DNA of 64,000 nucleotides from Acidobacteriota bacterium (GTDB lineage: Bacteria > Acidobacteriota > Thermoanaerobaculia > Multivoradales > Multivoraceae): contig JAJCXN010000041.1 in NCBI GenBank assembly GCA_029263415.1, forward strand, positions 62,001 through 126,000, in the 5' to 3' direction. The notes beneath the pieces were generated by a model, which searched no databases, was not told where the DNA came from, and was given only the letters and a program-made list of their open reading frames with translations. Positions 52,136 to 60,754 of the stretch are shown one piece after another. Every line of letters starts with the position of its first letter. The first letter of the stretch is position 1. Position numbers and translations under genes: made by a program.

Positions 52136-54814
52136 CTAGGCCGTTGCTCGGACCGCTCTCAGGCGCAGGAGCGGTCGATCGAGACCGAGTTCGATGGCGT
52201 TGGCCGAGGTCGCTCTGGTGTCGATGATGACGTCTGCGTTGACGTGCCACAAGTTATCTTCTTCCTCATCAAGCAGGGTGTGAAGCACGGTCCAATGGCC
52301 GTCACCGACCTGCTCAATCGAGGTCAGGTGGGCCTGGCGGGCGAGAGGACTCGAATCGATGCGCTTGTACTCGTCGTAGAACGGAGCCAGCTCGGCTTCG
52401 AAGCGATCCGCGGTCCAGTGGGACCTGCCAGTCTCTGCGTTGTCACTCTCTGCGCTGTCAGTCACTGCGTTGTCGGCCTCTGCGTCGCTCTCGCTCCACA
52501 CACAGAAGGCTGCTTCTTCCCAGTCCTTGCTCGCTAGTGCTCTGGTGAGCTGGTGCAGCTCGGCGCGCACCCGAGCACGAAAGGCCTTGGGGCTGCGCAA
52601 CAGTTCGTATTGTTCGACCGCCGCGTCGCCCGCCTCGGTCCCTGCCTTGCGCGCGCTGCCAGTTTCTGGATGCAACAGGTTCTCCCACTCCTCGAGCAAG
52701 CTGCTGTCAACGCGGGCGAGCATCGTGCGCAAGAAGCCGAGCAGATCCCAAACTTCGTCTGTCTTCGCTTCGTCAGGCACGGTTTGAGTGAGCACCTTAA
52801 ACAGTTGCGACAGGTAGCGCAGTAGGAGTCCTTCAGAACGCTGAATACCATAGCGACGCACGAACTCCTCGAACGAAAGGTACTCGGTGAATAGTTCCCT
52901 GCCGATCCCCTTGGGTTTGACCGTGTCGCCCTGCACCCAAGGTTGGTTCTTGCGGAATGCGTTGAAGCTGTCGTAGATGATGTCTTCGTTGGGCTTGGGC
53001 CAGGTGAGCTTTTCTAGTCGTTCCATGCGCTCGTCGTATTCGACGCCGTCCGCCTTCATTTGTGCGACCAGCACGTCTTTCATTTTGTCGAGCTGGCGCC
53101 TGAGAATCAGCATTGGATCTTCCAGGATCGCCTCGACGAACGACAAAAGATCGAGCACGTAGTCGTCCGATTCCCGGTCTAGTCGGCCGATCATGTCGAC
53201 TAAGTAGAGCGACAACGAATGATGCAGAGCGAAACCGATCTGAAGGCCTTCAGCCACCGAGACCCAATAACGACCACCGCGTTGGGTGTCTTCGACCATC
53301 TCGAGGATGCGGGACTTAGATAGCGACGTGACCAGCTGTGCGGCGTTGCTGATCAGCTCGCTTTTGCGCTCGGGGGTCTCATGCGAATGTTCGACCAGCT
53401 CGCGCAGCGTAGCGAAGTTGCGGGCGCTCGGATCGTTGACTTCAGCATCGCGCTGAATCGTCTGTAGGAGTAGGCCGTGGTCTAAGCGGAACCTCGACAC
53501 AAGAGTCTCAGTGGGCGAGTCGATGAGCTTGCGAAACACTGTCTCATCCCAGTGGACATAGCCGCGCTCAGGCGGAGTGCGCTTCTTGAGTTTCTTGCCT
53601 TTCTTGGGGTTGGCCGCGATCTTGAGGTGGATGCGGAGATTCTCGATCACATGTTCGGGTGCCTGGCAGACCACGTAACCACGGTCGTCGTAGCCCTTGC
53701 GGCCGGCGCGACCGGAGATTTGCCGGAAGTCGCGGACCTTGAGGATGCCGACTTTCTCGCCGTCGTACTTGCAGAGCTTGTTGAAGAGCACAGTCCGAAT
53801 CGGCACGTTGACCCCCACACCTAAGGTGTCGGTGCCGCAGATGACTTTGAGCAAGCCCCTCTGTGCAAGGCGTTCAACTAGCAAGCGGTACTTCGGCAAC
53901 AGACCAGCGTGGTGTACGGCGATGCCAAAACCTAAGAAGCGCTTGATCTCCTTGCCGTACGCTGTGTCGAAACGGAAGTCGCCAATCTCCGCCCAAATAG
54001 CTGCTTTGTCTTCTTTACTGGTGAGCTTGAGACTAGTGAGGTTGCCCGCGAGTTCGGCGCATTCGCGCTGCGTGAAGTTGACGATGTAGATGGGCGCACG
54101 ATCGGCGTCGTTGAGATCTTGAACCGTCTCGTGGATGGGGGTGTCGCGGTACTCGTATTGGAGCGGCACTGGGCGCTCGACTCCGGTGACGGTGGCGCAC
54201 TCTCGACCACTGCGCGCCTCGATTCGTTCCTTGAACCGTGCGGGGTTCCCTAGCGTCGCGCTCATCAATAGGAAGGTCGCGTTGGGCATGGTGATCAGCG
54301 GGATCTGCCACGCGACGCCCCGTTCGGGGTCTGAGTAGTAGTGGAATTCGTCCATCACCACATAGCCGATGTCGAGATCTTCCCCTTGGCGGAGCGAAAG
54401 GTTGCTCAAAACCTCGGCGGTGCAGCAGATCAACGGTGCGTCGGGGTTGATGCTGGCGTCGCCAGTGAGCATGCCGACATGCTCCGCGCCGAAGGTCTTG
54501 CATAGGTCGAAGAACTTCTCACTGGCAAGCGCCTTGATGGGTGAGGTGTAGAAGGAGCGTTTGCCTTCGACCAGCGCTTTGAAGTGGAGCCCGGCAGCGA
54601 CCAAGGACTTTCCGGAGCCCGTAGGTGTACTCAAGATGAGATGGCGGTTGGCGAAGAGCTCCAGTAGCGCCTCTTCTTGCGCGGGATAGAGGTTCAGTCC
54701 CTGCGTGATCGTCCACTCGAGAAAGCGATCGAGCGCCTGCTCCGTGGAGATGGGCTCGTGCGGGATCTGGAGTTGCTCGCCCGCAACGGGTTCTGCTACG
54801 TCGGTTTCGGACAT
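52136..54814 (-). CDS. Ski2-like DEAD/DEAH helicase with DUF3516-type C-terminus
   Basis: 892 residues from the ATG at 54814; the longer in-frame ORF to 55165 is not conserved-looking. Motif I STPTGSGKS lies near residue 55, motif II DEFHYYSDP near 150, motif III MSATLG, and motif VI QISGRAGRKG near 390. The C-terminal 450 residues match the helical region of helicases carrying DUF3516 (Mtr4/HelY-like). An Asp/Glu/Ala/Thr repeat near residues 775-790 is a low-complexity insert. Probably an RNA or DNA helicase in RNA processing or repair. Confidence 0.88.
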   Translation of the reverse strand: MSETDVAEPVAGEQLQIPHEPISTEQALDRFLEWTITQGLNLYPAQEEALLELFANRHLILSTPTGSGKSLVAAGLHFKALVEGKRSFYTSPIKALASEKFFDLCKTFGAEHVGMLTGDASINPDAPLICCTAEVLSNLSLRQGEDLDIGYVVMDEFHYYSDPERGVAWQIPLITMPNATFLLMSATLGNPARFKERIEARSGRECATVTGVERPVPLQYEYRDTPIHETVQDLNDADRAPIYIVNFTQRECAELAGNLTSLKLTSKEDKAAIWAEIGDFRFDTAYGKEIKRFLGFGIAVHHAGLLPKYRLLVERLAQRGLLKVICGTDTLGVGVNVPIRTVLFNKLCKYDGEKVGILKVRDFRQISGRAGRKGYDDRGYVVCQAPEHVIENLRIHLKIAANPKKGKKLKKRTPPERGYVHWDETVFRKLIDSPTETLVSRFRLDHGLLLQTIQRDAEVNDPSARNFATLRELVEHSHETPERKSELISNAAQLVTSLSKSRILEMVEDTQRGGRYWVSVAEGLQIGFALHHSLSLYLVDMIGRLDRESDDYVLDLLSFVEAILEDPMLILRRQLDKMKDVLVAQMKADGVEYDERMERLEKLTWPKPNEDIIYDSFNAFRKNQPWVQGDTVKPKGIGRELFTEYLSFEEFVRRYGIQRSEGLLLRYLSQLFKVLTQTVPDEAKTDEVWDLLGFLRTMLARVDSSLLEEWENLLHPETGSARKAGTEAGDAAVEQYELLRSPKAFRARVRAELHQLTRALASKDWEEAAFCVWSESDAEADNAVTDSAESDNAETGRSHWTADRFEAELAPFYDEYKRIDSSPLARQAHLTSIEQVGDGHWTVLHTLLDEEEDNLWHVNADVIIDTRATSANAIELGLDRPLLRLRAVRATA

Positions 54815-54993
54815 GGAGCCGAATCTACCTTGTTCTTGATTGAGCTGGTGGCTTCGGCCGTGGGCCTTGAGTCTTGACCCAGTTGATGGAGAAGTAGTCG
54901 AGCGATGAAATGTGTGCTCGTTTGTCTTCCACCTTGCGGTGCTGAGGGTCACGACTTGTGGCGCTACGGCTGTTCGCGAAACAGAAGTAGGGG

Positions 54994-55009
54994 TTTGACA
55001 CGCGTCAAA
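54994..55009. promoter_or_regulatory. Palindromic possible operator upstream of the helicase gene
   Basis: TTTGAC-ACGC-GTCAAA, a 6-bp inverted repeat with a 4-bp centre, about 180 bases before the helicase start. It resembles a dimeric regulator site and also includes TTGACG/TTGACA hexamers on both strands. No second copy was found near other genes, so its role is speculative. Confidence 0.3.
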
Positions 55010-55178
55010 GTGCGGCCTAGCCAGAAACTCCGCAAGTAGGGAGTGACGGCATTGGTTCGGATATTCGCCGGAGGCGACTGTCGCCGTAAGGCCTACGCTA
55101 ATGCCCCTTCGGGTGTCCAGGGTCTGACCCATTCGGGTGTTGAGGGTGAGTCGTTGGTGGCCCAAGAGCGCTCAAACG

Positions 55179-55213
55179 AAAAAGGACCGAGAGGCTCGAA
55201 AGCCACTCGGTCC
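55179..55213 (-). terminator. Rho-independent terminator of the DUF547 gene
   Basis: The stem GGACCGAG / CTCGGTCC (55184-55191 with 55206-55213), with an inner GGCT / AGCC pairing and a CGAA loop, is followed by TTTTT on the minus strand. It lies 130 bases past the stop at 55346. Confidence 0.85.
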
Positions 55214-55345
55214 GAGCGCACCCATGAGGGGGACACGAGATGCGCAGGTAGAAGGTAGCAGTGTGGAGGGGCTGGAGACAAGGCCAACACGCAACGAATC
55301 ACAGAAAATGTGCCTCTGTGGCCCCTGTTGCGACGTTGGCGACGG

Positions 55346-56158
55346 CTACTGGCTCTGGTTTAGCGACCAATCGTAGTTCTTGAAGGTAATTTTTGGTTCG
55401 CCATCCGCAGCTTTGATGAAATCGGCAATTGCTTGGGGGGCCCGCTCCGCGATGAAGTTGGCCAGAGTATCGGCGCGTGGTGCAGCGTCGGCAGCGGTGA
55501 AGTCATCGCCGTACCAGTTGAGGAGACGGGAGACTTCCAACGCGTTGCCGTTGAGACTGAGGTACTTCGGGTTGGCGAAGAACCTGCGAGTCCATTCCGC
55601 AAGCTGCTCTTCGAGATGATCTCCGTTGAAGGCCCAGTTGGGGAGCGGTGCACACGATTGCGACGCGCAGTTGACGGCAACATGCACGCGCGGGTCCTTG
55701 AAGAAGGGGCGCAGGATGTTGTGCTCGATGTTGTCTAGAGTTAGCTCTAAGCCGCCGACGAGGTGAGGCTCCGTGTCCCACACGCCGTCGATGTCCTTGA
55801 TCGATGAGACTGGCATGTTGTCGAGGATCGAGGTGATGGTGTACGCGTTGTAGGCGTTCATCAGCATTGCTTGCAAGTGTGAGGGGTCAAGGCTCGGCAG
55901 GTTGGCGTTGGCAACCGAATCCAAGTACGTGTCAAGTCGCGCCCGATTGGCTTCGAAGAAGTCGTAGTCAACGAGGCCTTCATCGACGCCTTCGCTCAAC
56001 AAGGCGCTGAACGCCGAATTGTCGAAAGATGCCGTGCCCGAGGCGATCGATTGCTCGACTTGTTCAGCGACTGGGCCAGTTGCCGGCTGACTCTTTGGCC
56101 CGCAGGCTGCTAGAAGGAGCAGGACGGTGAGGAGCGAGGGGAGGGCAAAGTGCTTCAT
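55346..56158 (-). CDS. DUF547-domain lipoprotein
   Basis: 270 residues, ATG at 56158. Lipobox LLAAC near residue 19 predicts a lipid anchor. The DUF547 domain is clear: LMNAYNAYTI near residue 95, then the RVHVAVNCASQSCAPL strand with two conserved cysteines and LLNWYGDDF. DUF547 belongs to the papain-like/transglutaminase-like fold, and the Cys may be catalytic, but activity is unproven. It ends at a strong terminator and follows an amidohydrolase gene in the same direction. Confidence 0.88.
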   Translation of the reverse strand: MKHFALPSLLTVLLLLAACGPKSQPATGPVAEQVEQSIASGTASFDNSAFSALLSEGVDEGLVDYDFFEANRARLDTYLDSVANANLPSLDPSHLQAMLMNAYNAYTITSILDNMPVSSIKDIDGVWDTEPHLVGGLELTLDNIEHNILRPFFKDPRVHVAVNCASQSCAPLPNWAFNGDHLEEQLAEWTRRFFANPKYLSLNGNALEVSRLLNWYGDDFTAADAAPRADTLANFIAERAPQAIADFIKAADGEPKITFKNYDWSLNQSQ

Positions 56159-56287
56159 GGTGGTAGTGGATCTCGTTGCAGGTTCAGAAGGGATGTGTCG
56201 TCTTCCCGTGAATACGGAACCCCACTCCGAACGGATCGCCTGGTCGTGAGAGAGGCCGTTCGTCCTTAAGCCCCAATTCCGCGAGTT

Positions 56288-57412
56288 CTAATCTTGAGGA
56301 AAGAGGGAAGCGTCGAGGCCGGGCACGATCTTGAGCGCGTTCTTGTAGTAGATCTTGCGTAGCACTTCGTCCGGCAAGTTGAGCCCGTACATCTTCCAGT
56401 GCGCGTGCCGCCGGCGGTAGTAGTCGAAGTACTCATCGGCGGTTTCGAGTACACGGAAATACACGTGGTACTCCTCTGGAGCCCAGGAGTCTTTGCCCAT
56501 CAACACACGATCTTGATACTTGATCAAGAAGGCCCGGCCGGTGACCGGTTGACGGCCAAGTTCGGCGATCACCGCACCGATCTCGGTGTACATGTTGGGG
56601 AGTTCGTCCATGAGCCGGCCGAGACGAGCGAGGTCGTTCCCCATCCAGCCCAGATGGGCGTTGATGAAGGTGGTTTTCGGATGCTTGCGGAACATGTTGT
56701 GTTGTTCCGTCATGGTCTGTTCGAACGAAGCAAAGCGCGAGGTGTCGTCGCGCTTGCGGTTCTCGAATTGCTTGAGCTCGAGCCACCGCTCGTTGTACTG
56801 ATCGTGCGGCAGCCAGAACGGTGACGGCTCGCCGACGTGAATGAGTACCGGGATACCGAGCTCGCCGGCCTTGTCCCAGATCGGTTCGATGCGAGGGTCG
56901 TCTGTTGCTACGCGACCGTTCTTGTCGGTGACGAACATTCCCAAGTTTTTGTAGATCTTCAAGCCCCGGGCACCGTTGGCGACGTCCTCTTCTAGCTGGG
57001 CTGCTTGACCTTCTGCCCAGCCTGGATCGTCGATCCCGGAGAAGCTGACATTGGCGAAGTTGACGAACCGTCCAGGGTGACGACCTACGGTACCGTTGTT
57101 GATATCAACGAAATTTGACCCGGAGCGACCCGACAAGTTGACGAAGGTGGTCATGTTGAGACCGTCCATGTCTTTCACGATCTGGTCGATCGTGGCCGGA
57201 TTGGCGCCACGCAGGTGGGCATGCACATCGACGAATGGGAACTTGGCCCTGGTCACTGGTTGCCCCGGCACCTTGAGGGTGGAAACCGGTTGGTAGTCCT
57301 CGAATGACATTTCCTGGCCTTGCCCGGGTGCGCTCGAAAGAACAGCGCTCAAGAGTAGGGCCGGCACGATAGCTCTAGAGAGGCTGCGCTTGGAACGGTT
57401 GAGAGGCGTCAT
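56288..57412 (-). CDS. Amidohydrolase_2-family exported hydrolase/decarboxylase
   Basis: 374 residues from the ATG at 57412, which follows GGAGAAG. A signal peptide ends near SAPGQGQ. The TIM-barrel metal residues are visible: FVDVHAHLRG (His-x-His) near residue 62, LIHVGEPSP near 190, INAHLGWMG near 250 and LMGKDSW (Asp) near 305. This matches the ACMSD/amidohydrolase_2 group, which hydrolyse or decarboxylate small aromatic or carboxylic substrates. Being exported is uncommon but frequent in Acidobacteriota. The substrate is unknown. Confidence 0.88.
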   Translation of the reverse strand: MTPLNRSKRSLSRAIVPALLLSAVLSSAPGQGQEMSFEDYQPVSTLKVPGQPVTRAKFPFVDVHAHLRGANPATIDQIVKDMDGLNMTTFVNLSGRSGSNFVDINNGTVGRHPGRFVNFANVSFSGIDDPGWAEGQAAQLEEDVANGARGLKIYKNLGMFVTDKNGRVATDDPRIEPIWDKAGELGIPVLIHVGEPSPFWLPHDQYNERWLELKQFENRKRDDTSRFASFEQTMTEQHNMFRKHPKTTFINAHLGWMGNDLARLGRLMDELPNMYTEIGAVIAELGRQPVTGRAFLIKYQDRVLMGKDSWAPEEYHVYFRVLETADEYFDYYRRRHAHWKMYGLNLPDEVLRKIYYKNALKIVPGLDASLFPQD

Positions 57413-57554
57413 ATCTTCTCCGAAAGAGTGCTTTGGTGGCCTAAGGTTCTGATTTGAACTCTTGGCCGGTGAGGCTTTGTCCGGTGGAGCTTAGCCTGTT
57501 GTGAATTGCGATGCGGGGTCTCATTCGGGCTCAAAGAAGGGTAGGTTAGCGACT

Positions 57555-58862
57555 GTGAACGAGTCTTCTTCATCCGACGATCCCTGGCGCAAGCACCGAG
57601 GCCCTGGTAGCCCTCGCGGTCGCGATCGGGGACCCAGCGTTGCTAAGGGGCCCAGACCGCAATCTCGCGGCAACCAGCGCGGTGGTCAGTTGGCGCATGG
57701 CGAGCTGCCGCTGGTTGCAACCTGCGCACTCGGCCTCGAGGAGTTTGTTGAGCAGGAGCTGCGGCTTCTGGGAGTCACCAGAATCCAGCGCGAGCGGGGT
57801 GCGGTTCGATTCATAGGCGACTGGCCGATGTGTTGGCGCGCGAACCTCTGGTTGCGGACTGCCAACAGGGTCTTGGTCGAGCTTGGCAGTTGGATCGCCA
57901 ATGACAACGACACGCTCTACTGGGGCTGCTTTGAACTGCTCGATCGCAAGGGGCCACGAGCGGTTGCCGGCATGAGCGCACGTGAGCTGTTCGATCCTCA
58001 CAAGACTTTTGCCATTCGCGCCTCGTCGTCGCGATCGATCTTGAGTGATACCCGTTGGATTGGGCAGAAGATCAAAGACGCCATCGTTGATGCGCAGCGC
58101 AATGTGTTTGGCCGTCGCTCCTCGGTCGATCGAGAGCAGCCGGACCGTGCCTTCCGCGTGTTGTTGCAGCGCGATCGCGCCACCTTGCTGTTGGACACCT
58201 CGCGCGAGCCGCTCGACCGTCGCGGTTATCGGATGTCGATGGTCGATGCACCTGTGCGCGAGCAGCTAGCTGCGGCTTGCATTCTGGCCAGTGGTTGGAA
58301 TGGCGAAGGACCGGTGCTCGACCCCATGTGTGGCTCGGGAACGCTGTTGGCCGAAGCGGGGCTCTGGGCGCTCGGCTGGGCGCCAGGCCGGCTGCGGTCG
58401 GAATGGGCGTTCGCCAATCTGCCTGGCTTCGACTCTGCTGCCTTCGCACGCATGAAGAAGCACAGTGGACCACGAGCTGCACAATCTGCCTCGAACCAAC
58501 CCAAGCGGATCTTCGGCGGCGACGAACTGCCGGAGGCGATTAGGGCGACGTCGGCAAATCTCGAGCGTGCTGGCATTGGGCACATGGCTGACTTGGTACG
58601 CCAGGATGCCTTCGATTGGCAACCGCCCGCCGAGAAGGGTCTGCTGGTGATCAATCCGCCCTATGGGGAGCGACTGGTACAGCAGCCCGATCTGTGGCCC
58701 CGGATAGGTGACCTGATGAAGCAGCGATTCGCTGGTTGGACGGCGGTCCTGCTGGCGGGGGATCTCGCCTTCGCCAAGACCGTTGGGCTCAAGCCCCGAC
58801 GACGGATCGCGGTGACCCATGGACAGCTCGATGCGCGCATCGTGGTTTTTGATTTGTACTAA
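57555..58862 (+). CDS. THUMP-domain RNA guanine-N2 methyltransferase (RlmL-type)
   Basis: 435 residues from the GTG at 57555; an earlier frame opening at 57501 is less likely. A basic Arg/Gly/Pro-rich tail precedes the conserved part (ELPLVATCALGLEEFVEQEL), typical of RlmL/Trm14-like enzymes. A THUMP-like region follows, then the Rossmann methyltransferase with DPMCGSGTLLAEAG and the catalytic INPPYGERL. These enzymes methylate the N2 of guanosine, usually G2445 of 23S rRNA. Only the N-terminal half of the fused E. coli RlmKL is represented. Confidence 0.9.
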   Translation: MNESSSSDDPWRKHRGPGSPRGRDRGPSVAKGPRPQSRGNQRGGQLAHGELPLVATCALGLEEFVEQELRLLGVTRIQRERGAVRFIGDWPMCWRANLWLRTANRVLVELGSWIANDNDTLYWGCFELLDRKGPRAVAGMSARELFDPHKTFAIRASSSRSILSDTRWIGQKIKDAIVDAQRNVFGRRSSVDREQPDRAFRVLLQRDRATLLLDTSREPLDRRGYRMSMVDAPVREQLAAACILASGWNGEGPVLDPMCGSGTLLAEAGLWALGWAPGRLRSEWAFANLPGFDSAAFARMKKHSGPRAAQSASNQPKRIFGGDELPEAIRATSANLERAGIGHMADLVRQDAFDWQPPAEKGLLVINPPYGERLVQQPDLWPRIGDLMKQRFAGWTAVLLAGDLAFAKTVGLKPRRRIAVTHGQLDARIVVFDLY

Positions 58863-59020
58863 AGAGTTAGGTCGGGTGCATCGCCTTGGTCGGCGTCGCC
58901 TTGCCTGAGACTGCTAGTTCCGGCGCGAACATCGCAAGATCTTTTTTAGTTTGGTCCATAGCCCGGCCTTAACCTTCGCCCTCTGCTGCCGTAGTCTCTT
59001 GGAGCAGTCCGCTCCACCTA

Positions 59021-59087
59021 GTTTCCGGAGCACGCTTTGTTTCCGGGGCACCCTATTGTCGTGCCTCGATAACTATTGTCGTGCCTC
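59021..59087 (+). repeat. Two pairs of short direct repeats upstream of the amidohydrolase trio
   Basis: CTATTGTCGTGCCTC occurs exactly at 59053-59067 and 59073-59087, a 20-bp period or two helical turns, 30-64 bases before the first start codon. Just before it, GTTTCCGGAGCACG (59021) is nearly repeated as GTTTCCGGGGCACC (59039), an 18-bp period. They could be tandem operator sites in the 5' region or simple duplications. Confidence 0.6.
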
Positions 59088-59116
59088 CGACAATTCTTCC
59101 ATCAAAAGGAACTTCT

Positions 59117-60754
59117 ATGCATCGACCTTCCCTTCTGGCGAAGCGGATCTTGCTGGCGACAGCGATCCTCTGCGCCGCACTAGCAGGCCCCGCAACGGCC
59201 GAGTTCGATCTCCCATATGTGATCAAGGCCAAGAGCATTGTGATTGCTCCTGGCGAGGTCATCGAAGGCGCCTCGCTGGTTGTCGTTGACGGCGTGATTC
59301 AGGACGTCGGGGTGTCCGTGGACATCCCCAAGGGCGCCAAGATCCTCGAGTTCGAGAACTTGACCATCTACCCGGGACTGATCGAGAGCTACAGCGGTCG
59401 GTCGTTCGAGGAAAAGGCATCCGATGACGACGACGAGGATGCGCTCGATCTCGGCCACGAGAACGATCTGGTGCAACCCGAGCGGGATGCGACCACTGCG
59501 ACGTTTTCCGAAGACGACGCCAAGAAACTGCGCAACGCGGGTTTCACACTGGCTGTTGGTGTCCCGAACAAGGGCATCTTCCGGGGCGGCGCGATCGTGC
59601 AGATGCTCGGCAACGGCACACTCAAAGACAACTTGATGCAGGTCGGCGTGGTCCAGGCGGCTGGACTCAACCAGTCAACCAGTGGGGGCTATCCAACATC
59701 GTTGATGGGCTCGATGGCCTTGTTTCGCCAAGTGGTGGCGGATGCACGCTGGCACCAAGACGCCGAAGCCAAGTACGCCCGCGATTCCGCGCAGCGCAAG
59801 CCCGAGGCCAATGTCTCGTTGGCTGCCTTGGATGGGGTTGTCTCGAAAGCGCAGCCTCTGCTGTTTGAGACGGGCGATGTGACCGGGGCCTTGAGAGTTC
59901 TTGCTCTACTTGAGCAAACGGATCTTGATGGTCTTCTTCTTGGAAGTGGTTCTGAGTATCAGCGTCTTGATGAGGTCGTCGCAGGTGGTCGGGCCATCGT
60001 GTTGCCGGTCGATTTCCCCGATGCACCCACGATCAAGGGCGTCGATGACGCTACCATCGCTGATGGTCTCAAGCCGTCGCTTGGAGAGCTCCGCCATTGG
60101 AAGGCTGCAGCGGACAATCCGGCAAAGCTGGTCGGTGCGGGCGCTACGGTGGCCTTCACGTCGCACGAGCTGTCATCACCGGGCGACATCTTCCCGAATC
60201 TCGCCAAGGCGATCGAGCGCGGTCTTACGCAAGAGCAGGCGTTGGCCGGCCTGACCACGGTGCCCGCCAAGCTATACGGCTTGGACAAGATCGCTGGCAC
60301 CATTGCCAAGGGCAAGATGGCGAACTTCTTGTTGGCAGAAGGCGATCTGTTCGTCGAGAAACCGAAGATTCAAGAGATCTGGGTCGCCGGATCTCGCTAC
60401 GAACTCGAAGAGATCAAACCGCCGGAGGTTGATCCGGTCGGCAAGTGGACCATCAAGGTCAGCGCCGACGGGCAGACCATTGAAGGAGTTGTGCGGATCC
60501 GAGGCACAATCGAATCGCTCAGCGGTTCGCTCGAGGTCATGGGAATGACCCTGCCGATCTCAGACGTCACGGTGTCCGGCAAGACGGCGATCCTGACCGT
60601 CGATACCGCTGCGGTCGGAATGCCGGGCGAGATGACGCTGCGGATGAACATCGACAGTGATTCAGCAACCGGCAGTGGTGACGGCCCAATGGGGGCCTTC
60701 TCTTTCACCGCAAAACGCAGTAGCTCAAATCCAGATAGAGGAGCCGACCGATGA
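59117..60754 (+). CDS. Amidohydrolase-like protein lacking the metal site (first of trio)
   Basis: 545 residues from the ATG at 59117, with AAAGGAACTTCT upstream. A signal peptide ends near GPATAE. The composite-domain start and amidohydrolase frame are visible, but the His-x-His normally after PGLID is replaced (YPGLIESYSGRS). The other His/Asp ligands are also not recognisable, so it is probably catalytically inactive. The C-terminal GTIAKGKMANFLLAEGDLF matches the family's end, followed by a 100-residue beta-rich extension. The last four bases overlap the next start (ATGA). Confidence 0.8.
   Translation: MHRPSLLAKRILLATAILCAALAGPATAEFDLPYVIKAKSIVIAPGEVIEGASLVVVDGVIQDVGVSVDIPKGAKILEFENLTIYPGLIESYSGRSFEEKASDDDDEDALDLGHENDLVQPERDATTATFSEDDAKKLRNAGFTLAVGVPNKGIFRGGAIVQMLGNGTLKDNLMQVGVVQAAGLNQSTSGGYPTSLMGSMALFRQVVADARWHQDAEAKYARDSAQRKPEANVSLAALDGVVSKAQPLLFETGDVTGALRVLALLEQTDLDGLLLGSGSEYQRLDEVVAGGRAIVLPVDFPDAPTIKGVDDATIADGLKPSLGELRHWKAAADNPAKLVGAGATVAFTSHELSSPGDIFPNLAKAIERGLTQEQALAGLTTVPAKLYGLDKIAGTIAKGKMANFLLAEGDLFVEKPKIQEIWVAGSRYELEEIKPPEVDPVGKWTIKVSADGQTIEGVVRIRGTIESLSGSLEVMGMTLPISDVTVSGKTAILTVDTAAVGMPGEMTLRMNIDSDSATGSGDGPMGAFSFTAKRSSSNPDRGADR

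Larger units (their letters stand above)
54815..55345. other. Intergenic region between helicase and DUF547 genes
   Basis: 531 bases. It contains a palindrome at 54994-55009 and a terminator at 55179-55213, both listed separately. Short frames here lack start context and conserved motifs. Nothing else is recognised. Confidence 0.5.

Noticed and set aside
54815-55165. Upstream extension of the Ski2-like helicase to 55165
   Set aside because: The extra 117 codons are low in conserved character, with the helicase domain starting near the ATG at 54814.
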